Of a DNA stretch of 64,000 bases, positions 44,222 through 53,119 are shown one piece after another. How positions within the stretch are numbered: position 1 is the stretch's first letter; every line of letters begins with the position of its first letter. The notes beneath the pieces were generated by a model that did not search any database, was not told where the DNA came from, and was given only the letters and a program-made list of their open reading frames with translations. Source of the stretch: Bacillota bacterium (GTDB lineage Bacteria; Bacillota; Clostridia; Oscillospirales; Acutalibacteraceae); the NCBI GenBank assembly GCA_023417635.1, contig JAEZFF010000009.1, positions 1 through 64,000 of the forward strand. Reading direction: 5' to 3'. The translations under genes were made by a program, and so were the position numbers.

Positions 44222-45442
44222 TTACTTTTGCTTCGGCTCTTCCGGTTTTTTCAGATTTTCTTCCAAAGAAAAGGGTGAAGCGTAGTCGTGGTCAACGGTA
44301 ACGACAGTGTAATAGTGCGGATTAATCTCCCGTATCACGCGGTTTACAGCATCCAGCAGCTCCTGGTCATTCATGCGGAAACCAAACGGGACACAAACGT
44401 CAAACACAAGGTTTGCATGGGTTGTACCCCAGACAACACGGAAATCGTGCATACTGATTTCCGGTGAAATTTCGGCAATTTTTTCCTGCACTTTTCCATG
44501 CAGTTTATTTGTGCGCTCGTCATTCGTAATGATTGGGTCCATGTGTATGACGAGGTGAATATCTTTTTTTGTCAGAAATTCACGTTCTATATTGTCAATA
44601 ATGTCGTGGCTTTCGATAATATTGCGCTCGGCGGGAACCTCGCAGTGAACCGAAGCGAAGCAGCGCCCCGGGCCATAATCATGTACTGTAAGGTCGTGAG
44701 CGCCAAGAATACCGGGGTTTTCCCGAATTGTGCGGTAGATGTCGTCGACTAACTCTTTGGAAGGCGCCTCGCCGAGAAGCGGGTCGCTTGTTTTCCGGAT
44801 CATTTGAAAGCCCGTTACCATAATTAAAACCGCGACTGCCACGCCCATGTAACCGTCAAGGTTATAGCCGTTAAAGTGCGTCACAAGCGCGCCTGCCAGA
44901 ACGGCTGATGTTGTGATTACGTCGCTGCGGCTGTCCGCTGCTGCGGCAGCCAGCGTTTCAGAATGCGTCATACTGCCCACTTTGCGGTAGAACCGTCCCT
45001 GCCACAGTTTCAGTAGTACAGAACCAAGAAGGATAACTGCTGTAAGCAGAGTAAAGCTGGAATTTTCCGGGGCTATAATTTTTTGCACAGAATCCTTTGC
45101 AAGCTGAAACCCTACAACAAAAATCATAAGGGACACAATCAGCCCGCTGATGTACTCAAAACGCGCATGACCGTATGGGTGTTCCCGGTCCGCCGGCTTG
45201 GAGGCCATTTTGAACCCAATCAGCGTAATAATGGACGAAGCAAAATCACTCAGGTTATTTACAGCGTCTGCCGTAATTGCAATACTGTTTGAAAGGGTTC
45301 CCGCTATGATTTTCACAAAAAACAACAGCAGGTTGGTACAAATACCCACAATTCCCGAAAACCTGCCGTAATTCCGCCGTACTTCCGGATTCTGTATATT
45401 TTTATAGTCCGGAATAAAAAGGCGAATCAACAGCTTTGTCAT
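44222..45442 (-). CDS. Cation diffusion facilitator family transporter
   Basis: A 406-residue metal-proton antiporter with six membrane helices. ITADAVNNLSDFASSIITL holds the first metal-site D-x3-D pair, HPYGHARFEYISGL follows helix II, and AAAADSRSDVITTSAV holds the second site. The C-terminal cytoplasmic domain (from about residue 210) is longer than usual and has HDLTVHDYGPGRCFASVHCEV. The metal (Zn, Mn, Fe or other) cannot be named. Its ATG overlaps the stop of the fumarase-subunit gene by 4 nt. Confidence 0.94.
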   Translation of the reverse strand: MTKLLIRLFIPDYKNIQNPEVRRNYGRFSGIVGICTNLLLFFVKIIAGTLSNSIAITADAVNNLSDFASSIITLIGFKMASKPADREHPYGHARFEYISGLIVSLMIFVVGFQLAKDSVQKIIAPENSSFTLLTAVILLGSVLLKLWQGRFYRKVGSMTHSETLAAAAADSRSDVITTSAVLAGALVTHFNGYNLDGYMGVAVAVLIMVTGFQMIRKTSDPLLGEAPSKELVDDIYRTIRENPGILGAHDLTVHDYGPGRCFASVHCEVPAERNIIESHDIIDNIEREFLTKKDIHLVIHMDPIITNDERTNKLHGKVQEKIAEISPEISMHDFRVVWGTTHANLVFDVCVPFGFRMNDQELLDAVNRVIREINPHYYTVVTVDHDYASPFSLEENLKKPEEPKQK

Positions 45443-45975
45443 TTTGCAGCCTCAAAAAGATTTCCGCCGCGGCAGTCGATAGCCACAATCAAGGGGAAAT
45501 CTTTAACCTCCAGTTTTTTTACTGATTCACAGCCAAGGTCCTCAAATGCAATAACCTGAAGCGATGAAACGCATTTTGCAGCAAGTGCTCCTGCACCGCC
45601 GATGGCGCAAAGGTAAACTGCTTTGCTGCGGCGAATAGCCTCCACAACTTCCGCAGAACGGTCACCTTTCCCTACCATGGCCTTCATTCCAAGGCTTAGA
45701 AGACGTGGAGCGTACGGATCCATGCGGGCAGAAGTGGTAGGCCCACAGGAACCGATTGCCATTCCCGGCGGAGTAGGAGTAGGCCCAGCATAGTAAACAA
45801 CAGACCCTGCAAGTGGGAACGGCGGTTTCTCGCCGCGGTCCAGCATAGCGCAGATTCGCTTGTGGGCTGCGTCGCGCGCCGTATAAATGACGCCGTTCAG
45901 CAGCACACGGTCACCTGCGTGCAGTTTTTCAGCCCATACAGAACTGTCTTTGGTATTAATATGATATTCACTCAT
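45439..45975 (-). CDS. Class I fumarate hydratase / Fe-S hydro-lyase, beta subunit
   Basis: A 178-residue chain equal to the C-terminal domain of class I fumarases and tartrate dehydratase beta subunits: IGSCGPTTSARMDPYAP, MVGKGDRSAE and FPLIVAIDCRGGNLF are the conserved blocks. Two-subunit enzymes need an alpha chain carrying the Fe-S cluster; none is adjacent here. The upstream gene is a CorA-type channel separated by a terminator and the downstream gene is a metal exporter. Fumarate or tartrate specificity cannot be set from this chain. Confidence 0.92.
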   Translation of the reverse strand: MSEYHINTKDSSVWAEKLHAGDRVLLNGVIYTARDAAHKRICAMLDRGEKPPFPLAGSVVYYAGPTPTPPGMAIGSCGPTTSARMDPYAPRLLSLGMKAMVGKGDRSAEVVEAIRRSKAVYLCAIGGAGALAAKCVSSLQVIAFEDLGCESVKKLEVKDFPLIVAIDCRGGNLFEAAK

Positions 45976-45999
45976 AAAATGAATTCCCCAGTTCTTTTA

Positions 46000-46040
46000 A
46001 AAATTACAATAACGGGGAACCGCCGGCGCAGTTCCCCGTT
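46000..46040 (-). terminator. Terminator after the CorA-type gene
   Basis: AACGGGGAAC (46011-46020) pairs perfectly with GTTCCCCGTT (46031-46040) around a 10-nt loop; on the minus strand it is followed by ATTGTAATTTTT. Confidence 0.85.
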
Positions 46041-46072
46041 ATTCTGCGGCAAAGCCGCTTACAAACGATGTT

Positions 46073-46996
46073 TTAGAGCATTCTTTTCTTCTTTAGGAAG
46101 AAATACATACCGCCGGTAAGAACGGCGGCAAGAATTACCGGAAACCAGAAATTTGCAAGGGGAATATTCCCAACATGCATCCCATACAGCCCAAAAAGAA
46201 CAGCCGGTATGGAAACAAGCAGAAATATTGAAACAAGCCTTCTCATGGAAGTGTTCAGATTATTGGAAATAACCGACGATGAAGCACCCATGGTTCCGCT
46301 GACAATGCTGAGGTAAATACTGGACATCTCAATGGCCTGCTTTACTTCAATCAACACGTCTTCCAGGAGATCCTGGTCTTCATCGTACATTTTTATTACG
46401 CGCCCGCGCATGATTTTTTCCAGCGTAATTTCGTTGCCCTTAAGCGACGAGGAAAAATAGACCAATGATTTTTCTATATCGAGCATCTGCAGAAGTTCCG
46501 CATTGCGCATAGAACGGCGAAGCTCTATTTCCACATAATTGCTGATTTTATCAATCTGCTTCAGGTACTGAAGAAAGCGTGCGGCTACGCGCAGCATGAT
46601 ATGAAGCACAAATCGGGTTTTTAAGTTTGTTTGCACCCCACGCACAAGTCCCTGTGCGAACTCGCCCACAACAGGATTGTCTTTTATAGAAACGGTAATA
46701 ACGTTCTGCTCCGTGATAATAATGCCAAGCGGCATTGTGGTATATGAAATGTTGCGGCCTTCCTTTTCCACTACCGGAATATCAATAACAATGAGGGTAT
46801 TTTCATCCTCATGGTCAATGTGGGAAGACTCCTCCTCATCCATTGCTGCACGGAAAAAATCCGGTTCAATGCTAAAGTCGGCAATCAGGCCGTTGATTTC
46901 CCGGTCATCCGGGGCAACACAGTTAATCCAGCAGCCAGGCTCACAGGCAGTAAGCTGCGTCATGCGGCCATTTTCCGTTTTGAAATAGGACAGCAT
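46073..46996 (-). CDS. corA: CorA family metal ion channel with GMH instead of GMN
   Basis: A protein of about 307 residues with a large cytoplasmic funnel domain and two C-terminal membrane helices (VSIFLLVSIPAVLFGLYG and ANFWFPVILAAVLTGGMYFF). The loop between them reads YGMHVGN, where Mg-transporting CorA has YGMN; the DNA codons GGG ATG CAT confirm it. I chose ATG 46996 (MLSYFKTENG) because GAGGAG lies 9 nt upstream; ATGs further up (47038, 47005) lack good spacing. A sigma-A promoter lies about 90 nt upstream and a possible small leader ORF overlaps the start. Confidence 0.9.
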   Translation of the reverse strand: MLSYFKTENGRMTQLTACEPGCWINCVAPDDREINGLIADFSIEPDFFRAAMDEEESSHIDHEDENTLIVIDIPVVEKEGRNISYTTMPLGIIITEQNVITVSIKDNPVVGEFAQGLVRGVQTNLKTRFVLHIMLRVAARFLQYLKQIDKISNYVEIELRRSMRNAELLQMLDIEKSLVYFSSSLKGNEITLEKIMRGRVIKMYDEDQDLLEDVLIEVKQAIEMSSIYLSIVSGTMGASSSVISNNLNTSMRRLVSIFLLVSIPAVLFGLYGMHVGNIPLANFWFPVILAAVLTGGMYFFLKKKRML

Positions 46997-47054
46997 TGTG
47001 TTCATCTCCTCTATGAAATTTTCGGTCGGAGTTCCCATATGGGTCAGGTTTCAC
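46941..47054 (-). CDS. Possible 37-residue leader ORF overlapping corA
   Basis: GTG at 47054 lies 4 nt after GGGGGTGG and opens a frame of 38 codons (VKPDPYGNSD ...) that ends at TGA 46941, inside corA. It contains the corA ribosome site. It may be chance; no homology is claimed. Confidence 0.25.
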   Translation of the reverse strand: MKPDPYGNSDRKFHRGDEHNAVLFQNGKWPHDAAYCL

Positions 47055-47088
47055 AATGCCACCCCCTTATTGTTTCAATCCACGTGTA

Positions 47089-47116
47089 ATTATAACACAG
47101 CATATTGATATTTCAA
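47089..47116 (-). promoter_or_regulatory. Sigma-A promoter for corA
   Basis: TTGAAA (47116-47111), 16-nt spacer, TATAAT (47094-47089) on the minus strand. Confidence 0.72.
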
Positions 47117-47148
47117 GTGCGCAGGAACAGTTTTTCTGGCTTGCAGGC

Positions 47149-47176
47149 AAAAAAATACCCCGCTTTCAGAGCGGGG
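47149..47176 (-). terminator. Terminator after ftsZ, end of the division cluster
   Basis: CCCCGCT (47158-47164), loop, AGCGGGG (47170-47176); on the minus strand followed by TATTTTTTT. Confidence 0.9.
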
Positions 47177-47204
47177 CATTCAAGCCGAAAAGGCACCCGT
47201 TACA

Positions 47205-48317
47205 TTAGGTCTTTCGGCTGAAGATCTGCATGATGTCGGTAAAATCGTCATCTTCCGGAGGTATTTCCTTTTTTTCTGCTGGCTTAACAGTCTTCTGCGA
47301 AACAGAAGGCTCCGCTTTCCCAGCCGTAATAACTTGTTTCGGCTCAGTTTCATCCGCCTCACCCGTTGGGAAACCGGTAGCAATCACCGTAACGCTCATT
47401 TCGTCATCCATGTCTTCGTCAAACGCAGCGCCCCAAATGATGTTTGCATCTTCATGCGCCTGTTTTGATATCATGGTAGAAGCAGCTTCCATTTCATCAA
47501 GGCCGATGTCCGGTGAAGAAGTGATGTTGATAATAACACCCTTTGCGCCGTTGATGGAAGTTTCAAGCAGCGGGCTGGAAATTGCCATCTTTGCCGCTTC
47601 CTCCGCCTTGTCTTTTCCGGAAGCACGGCCTACACCCATATGTGCATAGCCTGCATCCTTCATGACGGCGGTAACGTCGGCAAAGTCCAAGTTTACAAGG
47701 CCAGGCAGTTTAATCAGGTCTGAAATACTCTGAACGCCCTGGCGCAGAACATCATCTGCAACAGAAAAAGCATTCAGGAGGGTAATACGCTGCTCGCTGA
47801 CGAGTTTCAGGCGTTCATTCGGAATCACGACGAGGGAATCGACGTGTTCCTTCAGTGCAGTAATGCCGCTTTCGGCCTGCTCCATACGGCGGCGGCCCTC
47901 AAATGAAAACGGCTTTGTAACAATACCAACGGTGAGTACGCCCATGTCATGAGCAATTTCGGCAACAATCGGCGCGGCGCCTGTTCCGGTGCCGCCGCCC
48001 ATGCCTGCGGTAATAAAGACCATATCGCTTCCGCGGATTGCCGCAGCAATGGCCTCACGGCTTTCATCGGCAGCCTTCTGACCCATTTCCGGTTTGGAGC
48101 CTGCACCCTTGCCGTGGGTGATTTTCTCGCCGATTTGAATCTTCTGCGTTGCCTTAGAACGATACAGCGCCTGCTTGTCTGTATTTACACTGATAAATTC
48201 GACGCCCTGAACTCCGGCCTCCACCATGCGGTCGATCGCGTTGCCGCCACCGCCGCCTACACCGATTACTTTTATCTGTACAATATTGTCGAAGTCGTTG
48301 TCAATCTCAAAAGGCAT
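47205..48317 (-). CDS. ftsZ: Cell division protein FtsZ
   Basis: A 370-residue tubulin-like GTPase forming the division ring. [14 protein letters not shown] opens the nucleotide fold and the tubulin signature GGGTGTG is at residues 107-113. The linker is about 40 residues, and the C-terminal peptide reads [14 protein letters not shown], unlike the DIPxFLR-type peptide that binds FtsA and SepF in many bacteria. GGGAGG precedes the ATG. It closes the cell-wall cluster and has its own promoter; ftsA and sepF are not next to it. Confidence 0.97.
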   Translation of the reverse strand: MPFEIDNDFDNIVQIKVIGVGGGGGNAIDRMVEAGVQGVEFISVNTDKQALYRSKATQKIQIGEKITHGKGAGSKPEMGQKAADESREAIAAAIRGSDMVFITAGMGGGTGTGAAPIVAEIAHDMGVLTVGIVTKPFSFEGRRRMEQAESGITALKEHVDSLVVIPNERLKLVSEQRITLLNAFSVADDVLRQGVQSISDLIKLPGLVNLDFADVTAVMKDAGYAHMGVGRASGKDKAEEAAKMAISSPLLETSINGAKGVIINITSSPDIGLDEMEAASTMISKQAHEDANIIWGAAFDEDMDDEMSVTVIATGFPTGEADETEPKQVITAGKAEPSVSQKTVKPAEKKEIPPEDDDFTDIMQIFSRKT

Positions 48318-48398
48318 TGCGCCGATTCCTCCCTTTTATTTATCTCAAAGGAATTGTGTTCTTGTTATACGAACCTATGTAAAAAACCTATAAGAGTA

Positions 48399-48426
48399 AT
48401 TATACACTTTCTGTAAACAAATTCAA
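48399..48426 (-). promoter_or_regulatory. Sigma-A promoter for ftsZ
   Basis: TTGAAT (48426-48421), 16-nt spacer, TATAAT (48404-48399). It gives ftsZ an additional start separate from the upstream cluster. Confidence 0.7.
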
Positions 48427-48458
48427 TTCATTTTTTTCTAAGTGAAAAGCCAAAATTT

Positions 48459-49370
48459 CTACTTTTTCGAGGTACTCGATGAACTTGTGCCGTAATCCGG
48501 GTCAAAATACGCTTTGTTTGTGTCGGAAACAACCGACAGATTTAAACTCCCCTTTTCCGTTTTTTTGATATTGTTCTTTAACAGGCTGTCTGCAAATTTG
48601 AATTTGTAATCAAGGTCGTCCGGTTCGCCGAGATTCAGGGAAATACGGTTTTCGTAAGTCAGCAAAATTTTTGTCGACTTCGTAAAATCTGCCGCTGTAA
48701 TCTGTTTGCCAAGGCCGCTTTTTTCCAATGCCCCCATGACTGTGCAGAAGACTCCCTTGCGGGTATTATCAGAAAACTGTGCCGGAATGCCTACCTGCAC
48801 TTTTTTCAGTGTGATTCCTTTTAATACTATGCAGCTTTTTGACGGCGCCGTTGTTTTTTCAAGCACCGTGCCGTCCTTTCCAAGCACTGCATAACCATTT
48901 TGGAACGGGACAGCACCCCATTCGGAAGCTTCTTCCACATCTATCTTTACCCCTGTGGGAAATGCTCTGGAAACTGTCACTTTGCCGAGGTAAGGCAGTG
49001 TCTGACGAATTTTTGCGGCGGAATCGCTTGTTTTAATCAGAAAAAGGTTGTCCCCGTTTTGAATACCACTGGCCTGCTCAATCTGTTTTTGCGTATAGCG
49101 GGAAGTGCCCGTTACGGAAATGCTGTTAATTTTGAACAGCACCGTAAGCGAAAGAACAACCGCGGCAGCGATAACAACAAGAAACAAAAAGATATAAAAA
49201 ATAACGAGCATATGGTGCCGGTGCTTTTTCCGCTGCACCGCGCGGCGGTTCGCTGCTTCAGCATACTGAGCTTCCCGCTGCACGGCGGAAACGGCGCTGT
49301 TTCTGCCGGGGCTTTCCCGGGCGGCGCTGTACTGCGGCTGTCTTCTGTTTCTTTGTACATCCTTCCGCAT
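48459..49370 (-). CDS. divIB: Cell division protein DivIB/FtsQ
   Basis: A 303-residue bitopic membrane protein of the divisome. A basic cytoplasmic N-terminus (residues 1-52) is followed by one membrane helix (about 53-78, MLVIFYIFLFLVVIAAAVVL) and a POTRA domain starting at KINSISVTGTSRYTQKQIEQ. The C-terminal beta domain and a Ser/Thr-rich tail follow. It lies 11 nt after murA. The call rests on topology, POTRA and cluster position. Confidence 0.92.
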   Translation of the reverse strand: MRKDVQRNRRQPQYSAARESPGRNSAVSAVQREAQYAEAANRRAVQRKKHRHHMLVIFYIFLFLVVIAAAVVLSLTVLFKINSISVTGTSRYTQKQIEQASGIQNGDNLFLIKTSDSAAKIRQTLPYLGKVTVSRAFPTGVKIDVEEASEWGAVPFQNGYAVLGKDGTVLEKTTAPSKSCIVLKGITLKKVQVGIPAQFSDNTRKGVFCTVMGALEKSGLGKQITAADFTKSTKILLTYENRISLNLGEPDDLDYKFKFADSLLKNNIKKTEKGSLNLSVVSDTNKAYFDPDYGTSSSSTSKK

Positions 49371-49381
49371 GGTGTTCCCCC

Positions 49382-50644
49382 CTACGTCTTGATTCTTACA
49401 ATATCAGCGCCAAGCGCGGACAAATTTTCTTCGAGCTTTTCGTAGCCGCGGTCCAGATGATGCAGACCGCCGATTTCCGTTACACCGTGTGCCGCAAGCC
49501 CTGCCACAACAAGTGACGCTCCTCCTCGCAGGTCTGTAGCCTCCACTGGCGCGCCCGAAAGCCACTCTACACCGTCTACAATCGCCACCCGGCCCTCCAC
49601 CTTGATGTTGGCGCCAAGCCGGAGCAGTTCACCAACATGTTTATAACGGCTTTCAAAAATATTTTCCACGAAAATACTCGTTCCATCCGCTATTGTCGTC
49701 ATCGCCATGATTGGAGCCTGCGCATCTGTTGGAAAGCCGGGGTACGGCATGGTTCGGATTGCCTTGATGCGGTGCAGGCGCTTCGGCGATACAATGCGGA
49801 GGCGGTCGCCGTCTGCTTTCAGGATGCATCCACTTTCCTCAAACGCCGGTACAATCGGTTCCAGATGCTGTTGAACGATCCCCGTTATGGTAAGCGTACT
49901 GCCCGTGGCAGCCGCTGCGGCAAGGTAAGTCGCCGCCGTAATTCTGTCCGGAATCACCCAGTGTTCACAGCCAGTAAGGTGCTGCACTCCTTCAATAGTG
50001 ACTGTGCTTTCACCCGCACCATGAATCTTTGCACCACAGGAGTTCAAGAAATCCGCGAGGTCGCAGATTTCCGGCTCACGCGCCGCATTGTTTATCACGG
50101 TAATCCCCTTGGCCAGCACGGCGGCTATCAGAATATTTTCCGTAGCACCCACACTTGGAAACGCAAGGGAGATTGTTGTGCCGGTCAGTCCATTCGGTGC
50201 AGAGCATTTAAGCTTTCCGTGGTCTTCATCAATTATGACGCCCATACGGCGCAGCGCAGCAAGGTGCAAATCAATCGGGCGGGGACCAAGTTCACATCCG
50301 CCCGGGTAGGAAAGAACCGCTTTCCCAATACGGCTTACGATTGCGCCCAAAAAAATAATGGAAGAGCGCATCTCCCGCATCAGGCAGTCCGGTATCTCAT
50401 ACCGGCTGGCTGGAGTAGGGTCAATTACGATTACCCCAGCTCCCTGATTTGTAATGCTGCAGCCAAGATGGCGCAGAATTCGCTCAGCTGTTTCCACATC
50501 CGACAGGGCAGGGCAGTTATGTAAAGTACACTCCCCACCGCAGATGAGGGACGCCGCCATCAGCGGCAGCGTGCTGTTTTTTGCGCCGTGGATAGGAACT
50601 TCGCCTTGTAATTTCCTTGCGCCATGAATCAACAGTTTCGCCAT
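49382..50644 (-). CDS. murA: UDP-N-acetylglucosamine 1-carboxyvinyltransferase
   Basis: A 420-residue enzyme that adds enolpyruvate from PEP to UDP-GlcNAc, the first committed step of peptidoglycan synthesis. The active-site loop YPGGCELGPRPIDLHL carries the catalytic (fosfomycin-binding) Cys, and SVGATENILIAA and GFPTDAQAP are conserved. It sits between murG and divIB. Its ribosome site GGGGGTG lies in one arm of an inverted repeat (50654-50690). Confidence 0.96.
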   Translation of the reverse strand: MAKLLIHGARKLQGEVPIHGAKNSTLPLMAASLICGGECTLHNCPALSDVETAERILRHLGCSITNQGAGVIVIDPTPASRYEIPDCLMREMRSSIIFLGAIVSRIGKAVLSYPGGCELGPRPIDLHLAALRRMGVIIDEDHGKLKCSAPNGLTGTTISLAFPSVGATENILIAAVLAKGITVINNAAREPEICDLADFLNSCGAKIHGAGESTVTIEGVQHLTGCEHWVIPDRITAATYLAAAAATGSTLTITGIVQQHLEPIVPAFEESGCILKADGDRLRIVSPKRLHRIKAIRTMPYPGFPTDAQAPIMAMTTIADGTSIFVENIFESRYKHVGELLRLGANIKVEGRVAIVDGVEWLSGAPVEATDLRGGASLVVAGLAAHGVTEIGGLHHLDRGYEKLEENLSALGADIVRIKT

Positions 50645-50653
50645 AGCAGCACA

Positions 50654-50690
50654 CCCCCATACTTTCTTTTTTATAGTATGCTTTTGGGGG
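50654..50690 (-). promoter_or_regulatory. Inverted repeat covering the murA ribosome site
   Basis: CCCC plus CATACT (50654-50663) pairs with AGTATG (50675-50680) and GGGG (50686-50689). In the minus-strand RNA the GGGGG arm is the Shine-Dalgarno of murA, so folding would mask it. There is no T-run, so it is not a simple terminator. Confidence 0.5.
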
Positions 50691-50709
50691 CAATGCGGTT
50701 ACGGAATAC

Positions 50710-51834
50710 TCAGTGGCGCTCAGCTAAGACCTCCTTTATGATTTTATAGATACGCTCGTTGGCATCTAGGATAGCCATTTTACGGGCATTTACGCCAAGC
50801 GTGCGGAGTTTTTCGGGTGTGCTGAAAAGTTCGTTTACCTTTTTGCAGAGTGCCGGTCCATTCAAATCTTTTTCTTCCAGAATTTCAGCGGCGCCCCGGT
50901 TTACCAGTGCCATAGCGTTGTGGTACTGATGGTTTTCCGCTACATTCGGGGAAGGAATCAAAATGGAGGCTTTCCCTTGTGCCTGCAGTTCACTCAAAGT
51001 GATGGCTCCTGCACGGCAAATAACAAGATCCGCAGCAGCAAGGCATTCCGGCATATTACTGATATACTCGCGCACATCAAGTTCCTTGTGCTCTTTCAGG
51101 TTAACACCTTTCTCCTTCAGCAGGTCAGGGAACCACTTTCCCCACTGGCCGTAACCGTGGATATGCTGGTACTTCCCGCTTTTCGCGCTTTCGGCAATTA
51201 AGTCGGCACAGGCCTCATTGATTGTGCGCGCGCCAAGGCTTCCGCCAAAGGAAAGAATGAGCGGACGTTCGTCAAGGCCAAGCTTTTCCCGTGCTGCCTT
51301 TCGGTCTACGCGAATCACTTCCTGCCGTACGGGGTTGCCCGTAAGTACACAGCGCGCCGTAGGCGCCAGATATTTTTGCGCATCTGCAACGGCAAGCATC
51401 GTGCGGTCGGCGTGTTTGGAAAGCACCTTATTGGTAACGCCCGGAAAAGCATTCTGCTCGTGAATCAGGGAAGGAATTTTCATCTTTATGGCTTCCCGGA
51501 TAACCGGGCCTGCAACATAGCCGCCCGTACCGATGCAGACATCCGGCTTAAAATCACGGATGATTCGCTTTGCCTCGCTGCTTGCTGTAAAAACGTGAAC
51601 GGCAGCGGCGGCATTTCTTTTTACATTTTTCCAGCTGAGTTTTCGCTGAAAACCGGCAACCGTGATATGCTTAAAGTCAAACCCTGCCGCGGGAACGAGG
51701 CGCTCTTCCATGCCGCCCTTTGCACCGATATACAATATTTGGGCATCCGGCTCTTTTTCGCGTAAGCAGCCCGCAATCGCAAGTGCTGGATTAATATGGC
51801 CGGCAGTGCCGCCGCCGGCAAACAAAACCTTCAT
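50710..51834 (-). CDS. murG: Lipid II synthase MurG
   Basis: A 374-residue membrane-associated GT28 glycosyltransferase that adds GlcNAc to lipid I. The N-terminal glycine loop is FAGGGTAGHINPALAIA, and the second domain has SFGGSLGARTINEAC and CRAGAITLSELQAQGKASILIP, the UDP-GlcNAc site. It follows the ftsW/spoVE gene by 18 nt in the cluster, as expected. Confidence 0.97.
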   Translation of the reverse strand: MKVLFAGGGTAGHINPALAIAGCLREKEPDAQILYIGAKGGMEERLVPAAGFDFKHITVAGFQRKLSWKNVKRNAAAAVHVFTASSEAKRIIRDFKPDVCIGTGGYVAGPVIREAIKMKIPSLIHEQNAFPGVTNKVLSKHADRTMLAVADAQKYLAPTARCVLTGNPVRQEVIRVDRKAAREKLGLDERPLILSFGGSLGARTINEACADLIAESAKSGKYQHIHGYGQWGKWFPDLLKEKGVNLKEHKELDVREYISNMPECLAAADLVICRAGAITLSELQAQGKASILIPSPNVAENHQYHNAMALVNRGAAEILEEKDLNGPALCKKVNELFSTPEKLRTLGVNARKMAILDANERIYKIIKEVLAERH

Positions 51835-51852
51835 GAAATTTGGTCCTACTTT

Positions 51853-53085
51853 CTAAGTTTTTTCGGCGGATGACGTTCGTGAAATGGAAAGCACGATGCC
51901 CATCTCCGCCAGAAGTATTACAAGCGACGTGCCGCCGTAGCTGAAAAACGGCAAGCTGATACCGGTGTTTGGAATCGTGTTGGTTACAACGGCGATATTC
52001 AGTACCACCTGAATCCCGACCTGGAGTACGAGGCCTACGCCGAGAAGCATGCCGAATTTGTCCTGTGCATGGAGCGAGATGCTGATGCCGCGCCAAATCA
52101 GCATGGCAAAAAGGATAATAATAATCAGTGCGCCGATAAACCCGAGCTCTTCACAGACGATAGCAAAAATAAAGTCGTTCTGCGGCTCCGGCAGGTACAG
52201 GAACTTCTGACGCGACTGCCCAAGGCCAAGGCCAAGCAGCCCACCCGAACCGATGGCATACAGAGACTGCCGCGTCTGCCATGTGTTCTGAATCATTTGT
52301 TCGCTCGCGTTAGAAAACGGATCAAGCCAGCCTGCAATACGGTCACTTGTGTAACCAAGCTTTCCGGAAAAGGCAACAAGGTACACCATGGCGGCTCCGG
52401 CAAGACCGAACGCTCCGACAAACCATCGCAGTTTCACTCCACCGATAAACAGCATCACGGCGCCAAGCAGGAGTACAATAATGGTAGCCGAAATATGCGG
52501 CTCTTTCACCAGCAGACCACAAATAGGAAGAAGAATCAGCAGGTACGGCAGGATTCCATAGCGGAATGTGTCCATACGGCTGAAGTTCAGCGAAATTAAA
52601 TGCGCAAACATTAAAATGATGGCAAATTTTGCAATTTCAGAAGGCTGAAACTGCCCGAACGGACCAAGGACAATCCAGCGGTGAACTTCGTTTATCGGAT
52701 GAAGCACAAGTACAAGGCCAAGAAGTGCTATGGAAAAGAGCAGCACCGGGATGGCAAACTTGTGCAGATGGTGATAATCAAAATACGAAAGGGCTATCAT
52801 AACCGCCACGCCAATCACAGCGAAAACAGCCTGCCGTTTAATGAAATAGTAGCTATCACCGGAAAAATGATAAGAAGCATAAGCATAGCTTGCTGAAAAC
52901 ATCATAATCAGGCCAATAATAACGAGTACCAGCGTAAGAAACAGAAAAGGAAGATCCATGCCGGAACGAACAGAAAACAGCCGAAACTTTTTTCGGACTC
53001 TTCCAGCTGGAACAGGCTTGTGTTCACGGTTTTGCGGAACGGCACTGCGCAGTGCCGTTCTAGGTGCGGCAGTTTTTTTCGTCAT
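51853..53085 (-). CDS. ftsW: SEDS peptidoglycan glycosyltransferase FtsW/SpoVE
   Basis: A 410-residue SEDS-family polymerase with about ten membrane helices that polymerises lipid II with a class B PBP partner. SEDS motifs include HRWIVLGPFGQFQPSEIAK and the C-terminal NTGISLPFFSYGGTSLV. The first 45 residues are a basic cytoplasmic tail. Its place between mraY and murG fits either FtsW (division) or SpoVE (spore cortex); sequence alone does not decide. Confidence 0.94.
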   Translation of the reverse strand: MTKKTAAPRTALRSAVPQNREHKPVPAGRVRKKFRLFSVRSGMDLPFLFLTLVLVIIGLIMMFSASYAYASYHFSGDSYYFIKRQAVFAVIGVAVMIALSYFDYHHLHKFAIPVLLFSIALLGLVLVLHPINEVHRWIVLGPFGQFQPSEIAKFAIILMFAHLISLNFSRMDTFRYGILPYLLILLPICGLLVKEPHISATIIVLLLGAVMLFIGGVKLRWFVGAFGLAGAAMVYLVAFSGKLGYTSDRIAGWLDPFSNASEQMIQNTWQTRQSLYAIGSGGLLGLGLGQSRQKFLYLPEPQNDFIFAIVCEELGFIGALIIIILFAMLIWRGISISLHAQDKFGMLLGVGLVLQVGIQVVLNIAVVTNTIPNTGISLPFFSYGGTSLVILLAEMGIVLSISRTSSAEKT

Positions 53086-53119
53086 GCTCTTACCTCCTTT
53101 TCTCTTCTGAATTTTCTAA

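Noticed and set aside
49637..50524. A 295-codon plus-strand open frame
   Set aside because: Antisense to murA with its catalytic Cys loop; no supporting features.
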